DNA of 64,000 nt from Candidatus Saccharimonadota bacterium. GTDB taxonomy: Bacteria; Patescibacteriota; Saccharimonadia; Saccharimonadales; Saccharimonadaceae. The position numbers were made by a program, and so were the translations under genes. Location of the stretch: positions 25,248 through 89,247 of the forward strand of contig JAFWLS010000020.1 of assembly GCA_017514045.1 (NCBI GenBank). Direction: 5' to 3'. Below are positions 58,656-64,000 of this stretch, piece by piece. Below the pieces are notes generated by a model. It was not told the DNA's origin, made no database searches, and saw only the letters and a program-made list of their open reading frames with translations. Within the stretch, counting starts at the first letter, position 1. Each line of letters begins with the position of its first letter.

Positions 58656-59477
58656 TTACCCCATTCCGAGAACATATACTAGGACGAATGCGATGGTATT
58701 TTTGATGACGTGAAGAAGGATGCCAGAATAGATGGTTCCGGTGATTTCGCGAAGTGCGCAGAGGACGACGCTCATAGCAAAAACATTAACGCCGACATTC
58801 CATTGGCCATGCATGATGCCGAATAAGATTGAAACAAGGAGGATGGATAGGATGAGAGAAAGTTTTTTCCCTGGAATAATGCTACGAAGTTTGGCGTAAA
58901 GCCAGCCGCGAAAAACGAGCTCCTCGGCGATGGGGGCCGCAATACAGAGAGCGAAGAAAGCGACGATCCTATCAAAGCCGTTTACGATATTATAGCCAAG
59001 CTCTTGTGCTTGAGTCGCGTCGAAAAATGGAAAATTAGAGAATATTGCGACTATTATTGTAGCCAAGACGATATATGCTATGAGCCCAACTGGGGCGAGC
59101 CCGATATCGGTCCAAGTTGGGAGATCTTTCAACCCTAAACTTTCGCGCGAAGGGCGAGCTTTTTTAAATAGTTTAACCGGCACCCAGATGATAAGAAAAG
59201 TAGAAACAAGATAGACTAAAGCGTTGGCGACGGTTGTCCATACCGGTGTTGTTAGTTGCTCGCGTCCAATTAGGAAATATAATCCGAAAACTATAGCATA
59301 TTGTGACGCAACCATGACGACAGCCACCCAAGCCAAAAGCAAAATTACGCGTAGAAATTGTTGCCAAGTCGATGCTTTCGCGTGCGATGTCTTAGTCTTG
59401 ATGTTTGAACCATCTTTTCTGCTAGTTGAAGATGATTGTTTTTCGTGTTTTTCTTCAGTAGATTTAGTCTTTGCCAT
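58656..59477 (-). CDS. CPBP-family intramembrane metalloprotease
   Basis: 273 residues. Ser/Lys-rich N-terminal tail (1-35), then about eight hydrophobic helices. Conserved Abi/CAAX motifs: PIAEELVFRGWLY (EExxxR), LFGIMHGQW (FxxxH), and HVIKNTIAF (HxxxN). Such proteases process membrane or secreted peptides; the substrate is unknown. It starts 1 nt after rseP and is co-transcribed with it. Confidence 0.88.
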   Translation of the reverse strand: MAKTKSTEEKHEKQSSSTSRKDGSNIKTKTSHAKASTWQQFLRVILLLAWVAVVMVASQYAIVFGLYFLIGREQLTTPVWTTVANALVYLVSTFLIIWVPVKLFKKARPSRESLGLKDLPTWTDIGLAPVGLIAYIVLATIIVAIFSNFPFFDATQAQELGYNIVNGFDRIVAFFALCIAAPIAEELVFRGWLYAKLRSIIPGKKLSLILSILLVSILFGIMHGQWNVGVNVFAMSVVLCALREITGTIYSGILLHVIKNTIAFVLVYVLGMG

Positions 59478-59478
59478 A

Positions 59479-60771
59479 TTAGAATAATTTGATTATATCG
59501 AGAATAGTAATGATGACCATAAGGATAAGGAGGAAGATGACAGATTTGGTTAGAATAGCTTGCTCGCGTTCTTTGGAGAGTTTTTTGTGGCGAAGCCGCG
59601 CAATGAATATCATGAACCAACGGCCTCCGTCGAGCGCTGGAATAGGCAAGACGTTCATACAGGCTAAGGATATAGAGATAATGGCCACAAATAAGAGGAT
59701 ATAATTCAACCCGGCAGAAAGTATATTCGGGAAATAGTTTCCGATGATGCCAACTATGCCCGAAACGCTATTAGAGGCGTCCTCTAGCTGCTCTTTGCCT
59801 TCTTCGCGAACAGATTCGTCGCTTGAAATTTGGCGCGCGGCACCGGTGACTAGATCGACTACGAGCTTGCCAAGTCCTTTGAAGGTTTCTCCGGTAGCTT
59901 GAACGGTGAGACCGGCGGCAACGATTGGCGCAGACCAGGTATAATTACGGCGAACCATAGGGCTAGACATGGTGACCCCTAGAAGGTATTCAGAATCTTT
60001 TGGATTGAGGGTAACTTCAAGATTCTTTTCTGTCGCTGAATAATAGGATTCATCTGGGCATTCGCATGGTTCTTGATAACAATCTATTTCGCAGGTTTTT
60101 CTTTGTACTGTATAGATGACTGTTTGCTCAGCGTGACTGTCGTTGAAATCAACTACGTCAGAAGACGTAAGGATTGTCTTTGTTTCTTCCCCGTTGACGA
60201 TCGTTGCGGATAAAAGCTTGTCGCCCGCATTAAATCCAGCGCGCTCTGCCGGTGAATTCTCTTTGACTTCGTTAACGATTACTTCGGCATCTGCCGAGAG
60301 ATGCTCATCCGACTTGATGGTGAATTGGTGGTCGAACATTTCTGGTAGACCAGCCCAGCAAAGAACGGTAAGGATAAGAAAAGCAACTAGCCAGTTCATC
60401 ATGACGCCACCAAAAAGAATCTTGGTCTTTTTCCAGAAGTTTACGGAGCCGAAAGTACCTGGTCGAGTTTCATCGTCGGATTCACCATCCATAGCGCAAA
60501 ACCCACCAATGGGTAAATAATTCAAGCTGAAGATGAGAGAATTCTGCTCTTTATCCCAATCCTTTCTGGGTATTCTGCGCCATTTGCCTTTTTTCTTACC
60601 TTTTTCTGGTTTGCTACGAACCCAAGCGGCAGCTCGTGGCGGAAAGCCGATACCGAATTCCTTAACCTTGACTCCGGAGTGGCGCGCCATTAGGAAATGG
60701 CCGAACTCGTGTGCGGTAATGAGAAAGGTCAAAACTAGTAAACCAACAATTATACCTATAACAATATTCAT
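59479..60771 (-). CDS. rseP: Site-2 intramembrane zinc metalloprotease (RseP/RasP)
   Basis: 430 residues. HEFGH at 21-25 in the first helix, PDZ domain (about 165-275) and, near the end, the second site-2 motif NVLPIPALDGGRWF. The PDZ region contains a short Cys-rich insert (CEIDCYQEPCECPDE). It cuts transmembrane anchors, for example of anti-sigma factors or signal peptides. The ATG follows TGC-TAAAAT by 7 nt. Downstream of frr, the common bacterial gene order. Confidence 0.94.
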   Translation of the reverse strand: MNIVIGIIVGLLVLTFLITAHEFGHFLMARHSGVKVKEFGIGFPPRAAAWVRSKPEKGKKKGKWRRIPRKDWDKEQNSLIFSLNYLPIGGFCAMDGESDDETRPGTFGSVNFWKKTKILFGGVMMNWLVAFLILTVLCWAGLPEMFDHQFTIKSDEHLSADAEVIVNEVKENSPAERAGFNAGDKLLSATIVNGEETKTILTSSDVVDFNDSHAEQTVIYTVQRKTCEIDCYQEPCECPDESYYSATEKNLEVTLNPKDSEYLLGVTMSSPMVRRNYTWSAPIVAAGLTVQATGETFKGLGKLVVDLVTGAARQISSDESVREEGKEQLEDASNSVSGIVGIIGNYFPNILSAGLNYILLFVAIISISLACMNVLPIPALDGGRWFMIFIARLRHKKLSKEREQAILTKSVIFLLILMVIITILDIIKLF

Positions 60772-60778
60772 GTTGTTT

Positions 60779-60787
60779 ATTTTAGCA
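60779..60787 (-). promoter_or_regulatory. Extended -10 of rseP
   Basis: Minus strand TGC-TAAAAT (-10 at 60784-60779), 7 nt, ATG at 60771. Confidence 0.6.
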
Positions 60788-60804
60788 TAAGCGAACTGAA
60801 TCCG

Positions 60805-61347
60805 CTAGATTTGCATAATCTCTGATTCTTTAACTTTGAAAGTGGAGTCGATTTTGTCGTTAAAAGTCTTGGTAAGATCGTCGATAGCCTTCTCGGCGCG
60901 CTTCTTGGCATCTTCCGGTAATTCGAGTGCCTTTAAGTCCTTACGCGCATCTTCGCGAACGTTGCGAATCTTGACTTTGGCTTCTTCGACGGATTTACTA
61001 GCGGTTTTGACGATTTCTTTACGACGCTCCTCGGTGAGTGGCGGGATAGGCACGCGAATCACTCGCCCATCGTCGGAGGGATTGAGACCGAGAGACGAAT
61101 CAGAACGAATGGCGCTAGTGATGCCTGGAATGGTTGTCGGATCGTACGGCGTAACTAGGAGCATGGTACCGCCTGAGACAGTGACGTTTGCAACTTGGTT
61201 TAGTGGCATCCATTGCCCGTAGGCTTCGCACTTGATGCCTGCAAGCATGTCTGGATGGGCACGGCCAGTGCGGACTTTCTTGAGTTCATCGTTAAACTTG
61301 CTAAATGCAACGTCCATTTCTTTTTGATACTTATCGGTGTCAAACAT
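60805..61347 (-). CDS. frr: Ribosome recycling factor
   Basis: 180 residues. FSKFNDELKKVRTGRAHPDM and the C-terminal RNVREDARKDLKALE / DDLTKTFNDKIDSTFKVKE are the L-shaped RRF signatures. With EF-G it splits post-termination ribosomes. Ribosome-binding site AAGGAG. Its -10 box TATAAT is at 61371-61376, divergent from the sortase gene. Confidence 0.96.
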   Translation of the reverse strand: MFDTDKYQKEMDVAFSKFNDELKKVRTGRAHPDMLAGIKCEAYGQWMPLNQVANVTVSGGTMLLVTPYDPTTIPGITSAIRSDSSLGLNPSDDGRVIRVPIPPLTEERRKEIVKTASKSVEEAKVKIRNVREDARKDLKALELPEDAKKRAEKAIDDLTKTFNDKIDSTFKVKESEIMQI

Positions 61348-61370
61348 AAAAACTCCTTGTTAATAATATT

Positions 61371-61376
61371 ATTATA
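61371..61376 (-). promoter_or_regulatory. -10 box of frr
   Basis: Minus strand TATAAT (61376-61371), with a leader of about 20 nt containing AAGGAG. Confidence 0.5.
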
Positions 61377-61386
61377 TATGATTTTG

Positions 61387-61395
61387 TGATATAAT
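61387..61395 (+). promoter_or_regulatory. Extended -10 of the sortase gene
   Basis: TGA-TATAAT (-10 at 61390-61395), 7 nt, ATG at 61403. Leaderless and divergent from frr. Confidence 0.7.
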
Positions 61396-61402
61396 TCTAC
61401 AT

Positions 61403-62659
61403 ATGGATTCAAAGACCGGTGGGCTTTCTTCTGATGATAAGCAACGACAAGCTGCCGCAGAGATAGCTAGGCGTAAGGTTTTGTTGGCTTATGAGCAAAA
61501 AGAGATGAACAAAGCTGCCGAGTTTATCAAGAAACAGGATCAAGCGAGCCGTTCGTCGGATTTGCTAACGAGCCAGACTACGCTTCGATCTGTGCGCGGA
61601 CAGAATTCGAGCAGTGTTTTGGGCACCTCTGCAACGCCAGTTCTTAGAACGGTTTCAAATGAGGAATGGAAGAAATATCATACTGCATGGCAGGATTATT
61701 ATCAGAAGTATTATAGTGAGTATTATATTAATGCCGCAAAAGAGTATGTTGCTAAACAACAAGTGAAAGCTATTCGAGAAGAGGCTATTAAGCGTGACGT
61801 TGAAGAGACGTATGCTGGTAAGACTCCGGCCGAGATAGCAAATAGTATGAGTTCTGAAGCTGAGAAGCAGGAAGCGCAGAGTAGTTTCAAAGCAAAAATC
61901 CAGGAACGGGCGATGGAAAGGGCCAAAAAGACTTCGAGGCGTAGGAAGATGATTCCTATTCTCGCTGGTCTAGCTGTGGCACTAACGATTCTCTTCCTGC
62001 AATATAACCGTATGATTTTTGCTCCGATTGCTGCTTATGTGAGCCCTGGTGATGCGCCGGCTGAGGAAATTACGGCAGTAGATCCGACGGTAACATTGAC
62101 TAAAGTCTCGCCAGACCCAAGGCTAATTATCCCGAAGTTAAATGTGGATGTGCCTCTGAATTTCGGAGTAAGTCTAGATGGAGTAATGGATGCGATGAAT
62201 CGCGGAGTGGCGCACTATCGTATTAGTGGAGCCAGTGCCTATCCTGGAGAAGTTGGTAATTTTGTAGTAATGGGACATTCGGCTGGTGATATATATTCTG
62301 GTAATCAATATAAATTTATTTTCTCTGGTCTGGAGCGGCTTGAGGCTGGCGATATAATGTACGTGCACTATAATTCAGTGAGATATACCTATAAAATGGT
62401 GGGAAGCGAGATTATTTGGCCGACTGAGGTAAGTAAATTGATAATTGATACCGATAAGCCAATAATGACTTTGGTTACTTGCTGGCCACTCGGGACGAGC
62501 CGTCAGCGTTTATTGATACACGCTGATCAAATTAGTCCGTCGACTGAGAACGCAATAGCTCAGGAAGAAGTAGAAGAAACTAAAGAAGAAATCGAATTAC
62601 CGCAAAACGAAGATACATTGTTTGATAGAATCCGTAAATGGTTTTCCGGGAATAACTAA
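61403..62659 (+). CDS. Sortase with long cytoplasmic N-terminal region
   Basis: 418 residues. Residues 1-185 are hydrophilic, helical and rich in Lys/Glu/Ala/Tyr; a basic KKTSRRRK stop precedes one membrane helix (about 190-208). The sortase beta-barrel domain (about 235-385) has catalytic His292 in VVMGHSAGD, Cys360 in LVTCWPLGTS, and Arg369 in RQRLLIHAD. An acidic tail follows. The TCWPLG..R block looks like class D/E rather than class A. The natural client may be VPDTG proteins such as the product of 623-3268. The long cytoplasmic region is unusual. Confidence 0.92.
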   Translation: MDSKTGGLSSDDKQRQAAAEIARRKVLLAYEQKEMNKAAEFIKKQDQASRSSDLLTSQTTLRSVRGQNSSSVLGTSATPVLRTVSNEEWKKYHTAWQDYYQKYYSEYYINAAKEYVAKQQVKAIREEAIKRDVEETYAGKTPAEIANSMSSEAEKQEAQSSFKAKIQERAMERAKKTSRRRKMIPILAGLAVALTILFLQYNRMIFAPIAAYVSPGDAPAEEITAVDPTVTLTKVSPDPRLIIPKLNVDVPLNFGVSLDGVMDAMNRGVAHYRISGASAYPGEVGNFVVMGHSAGDIYSGNQYKFIFSGLERLEAGDIMYVHYNSVRYTYKMVGSEIIWPTEVSKLIIDTDKPIMTLVTCWPLGTSRQRLLIHADQISPSTENAIAQEEVEETKEEIELPQNEDTLFDRIRKWFSGNN

Positions 62660-62660
62660 T

Positions 62661-64000
62661 CTATTCTTGCACGCAACGAATGCTGGCGCCACCGATTTGG
62701 TTCTGAGTCCATTTTAGTACCGACATTGAAGGGGTGTTTCCTTCATATTTCAGATGAATGATGGACATATTGTTTCGACTTGCTTCGCTAGTCCACCAGT
62801 ATACGAAGCCTAATCTCCTATAGATGCTTTCGGACGGCCCTATGAAACCGCTATAGTTGTTTACTAACCCGTTAGCTTGAGCTCTGGAAGGAAGCTTCCA
62901 GCCTTTAGGACAAATGCTTTCGTTTGGACTACCGTTCGTCATTGCCGTGGCTCCTTTGTAGCTATAATGCATTAATCCTATAGTTTCAGACATTGATGGC
63001 GTAGTCATTGTGTAATCGAGTAATATACTGTTACCCCACGAGATCGTACGTGTGACGGAAACATCCGACGTAGAAGGATCTAGTGAGGATCCCTTGAAGC
63101 GTAGATCGTCAGTCATCCAGCATTTGCCATCATAAAGCTTAGCTACGGTATATGTGTTATTATCTCTGGAATCTGTAAATGAACCGGTGTCGCCGATACT
63201 TCTTAGATCTGAACATTTAAATCCTTGCATGCTAGTTGGTTCAGATTCCGGCTTCTCCCATGGTTCAGGTTCTGGTTCAGGTTCTGGCTCAGGTTCTGGC
63301 TGTGGTTTGTAGGAATGTCTGACGCAGGAGCTCTCAACATCGACATTGCCAATTGAAGTTTCTCCTAGAGTATATGTTCTACCATTGATGATAAACGAAC
63401 CATCTTGTTGGACGGTGAACTCTGCTACGTCCCAGTTGCCACCAGTAGATACTCCTCCAGGATAATTGAAGGTAGCAATCGGTTCTGTATCGAATGGCCA
63501 GACGCCAATCCCACTATCGGCTTTGCCGATAAAGACACGGACCGTTAAGTTATTATTCCCTAAGCCTTGATGAGCGAAGTCGTGCACATAATATTTGAAG
63601 GTGGCTGGGAAAAGGCTACGGAAAGCAATAATCTCGATCGCGCCATCACCGCAATTTGCAGACCCGCAGTTTCTATCCTTTGAGGAGTTATAGTTCTTGT
63701 TGTCAACGGAGTCAACATCAAGTTGGAAAGTTTTGACTTTATTAGTAGTAAAGCTGTACTGTTTTGATTCTCCTGCGGTAGGATGCCCATAATAGACATG
63801 GAACTCTTTATCGCTTGTGGCGCTTTCTTTAGTGCCAGTTAAATGTGCATCTATGTCTTTGTTACTTCCCGTCCACGTCATCACAAAGAACATGCCCATC
63901 TCGTCAAGAGCAAGGTTGGTGGTCTTTTTGACTGGTTGAACTTGATCTGGGTTAAACAATCTAACGGTAGAATCAATGGTAGAAGGCATATTGCCAGCTA
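62661..64000 (-). CDS. Surface protein with YfaP-like and FISUMP-like domains (5' end beyond window)
   Basis: At least 446 residues; the frame stays open through the right edge, so the N-terminus (and any signal peptide) is missing. A beta domain (about 33-160; MTWTGSNKDIDAHLTG..., YYVHDFAH, VRVFIG) resembles YfaP/DUF2135. A Pro-Glu repeat hinge (EPEPEPEPEPEPW) leads to a C-terminal FISUMP domain (CWMTDDLRF, ICPKGWKLPSRAQ, YWWTSEA, IRCVQE), found in many surface proteins. Cysteines CGSANCG and CWM...C suggest an oxidised, exported protein. Its stop codon is 1 nt from the convergent sortase stop. Confidence 0.8.
   Translation of the reverse strand, partial: AGNMPSTIDSTVRLFNPDQVQPVKKTTNLALDEMGMFFVMTWTGSNKDIDAHLTGTKESATSDKEFHVYYGHPTAGESKQYSFTTNKVKTFQLDVDSVDNKNYNSSKDRNCGSANCGDGAIEIIAFRSLFPATFKYYVHDFAHQGLGNNNLTVRVFIGKADSGIGVWPFDTEPIATFNYPGGVSTGGNWDVAEFTVQQDGSFIINGRTYTLGETSIGNVDVESSCVRHSYKPQPEPEPEPEPEPEPWEKPESEPTSMQGFKCSDLRSIGDTGSFTDSRDNNTYTVAKLYDGKCWMTDDLRFKGSSLDPSTSDVSVTRTISWGNSILLDYTMTTPSMSETIGLMHYSYKGATAMTNGSPNESICPKGWKLPSRAQANGLVNNYSGFIGPSESIYRRLGFVYWWTSEASRNNMSIIHLKYEGNTPSMSVLKWTQNQIGGASIRCVQE

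Noticed and set aside
5393..62659. Possible recoding of UGA (Gracilibacteria/Absconditabacteria-type code)
   Set aside because: TGA ends several conserved genes at the expected place and RF2 is present; conserved proteins contain no in-frame TGA.
1..64000. tRNA, rRNA, tmRNA, insertion sequences, prophage or integrase genes
   Set aside because: Scanned by eye for T-loop motifs, terminal inverted repeats and typical proteins; none found. A covariance-model search would be needed to exclude small RNAs.

Overview
The window reads as a compact, low-to-mid GC genome segment of a small-genome bacterium of the Candidate Phyla Radiation, most likely Candidatus Saccharibacteria (TM7). This is inferred from gene content, not from a marker search. 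Supporting points: miniaturised housekeeping proteins (LeuRS 752 aa, XseA 363 aa, a zinc-free bL32), a lactate dehydrogenase, a class I aldolase, a sortase, and large or repetitive surface proteins. TGA is used as a normal stop and a full release factor 2 is present, which argues against the UGA-recoding Gracilibacteria and Absconditabacteria. No tRNA, rRNA, CRISPR, transposase or phage structural gene was recognised.

Layout. 1-0.5 kb: bL32 and the start of nusB (minus strand). 0.6-3.3 kb: a secreted repeat adhesin with a VPDTG sorting-like motif. 3.3-6.8 kb: leuS, the tsaC/sua5 gene and a SpoU-type RNA methyltransferase. 6.7-8.9 kb: two one-pass membrane proteins with low-complexity tails. 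8.9-12.6 kb: dnaE. 12.7-13.7 kb: a membrane-anchored L,D-transpeptidase-like protein whose catalytic Cys position is Tyr. 13.8-19.3 kb: galU with small membrane proteins, xseAB, a TRM11-like methyltransferase and bL27. 19.3-22.4 kb: an accessory island of short minus-strand genes of unknown function, including a decayed one, most with their own promoter and terminator. 22.5-29.3 kb: bL25, a PfkB-like/aldolase fusion, uvrA, and a P-loop NTPase-CYTH fusion. 29.3-35.4 kb: a five-gene run pheS-pheT-FKBP-sbcB-nucleosidase. 35.4-38.9 kb: an aquaporin-family protein, metG and tail-anchored proteins. 38.9-45.1 kb: an envelope cluster (ksgA, a YabE-like G5/3D protein, a Ctp protease, a PcsB-like CHAP hydrolase, ftsX, ftsE). 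45.1-55 kb: prfB, murD, an M16 peptidase, secA, hpf, serS and a DUF2207 protein. 55-62.7 kb: ldh, a frameshifted unknown gene, lysS, a CPBP protease, rseP, frr and a sortase. The right edge carries a truncated surface protein with a FISUMP-like domain.

Two gene-expression styles stand out. About eighteen mostly housekeeping transcription units have a -10 hexamer, usually an extended TGnTATAAT type, ending 6-7 nt before an ATG. That predicts leaderless mRNAs, and many of these promoters are squeezed into gaps of 10-35 bp. A second set, including most accessory genes, carries a -35/-10 promoter, a leader with a strong Shine-Dalgarno sequence, and often a hairpin terminator.

Functionally, the envelope genes form a coherent set. 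FtsEX is the known activator of PcsB-type hydrolases; Ctp, YabE-like and L,D-transpeptidase-like proteins act at the wall; the sortase may anchor proteins such as the VPDTG adhesin. The most unusual items are the PfkB-like/aldolase fusion with an internal ribosome-binding site, the pseudo-L,D-transpeptidase, the NTPase-CYTH fusion, the arginine-less aquaporin and the leaderless promoter pattern.
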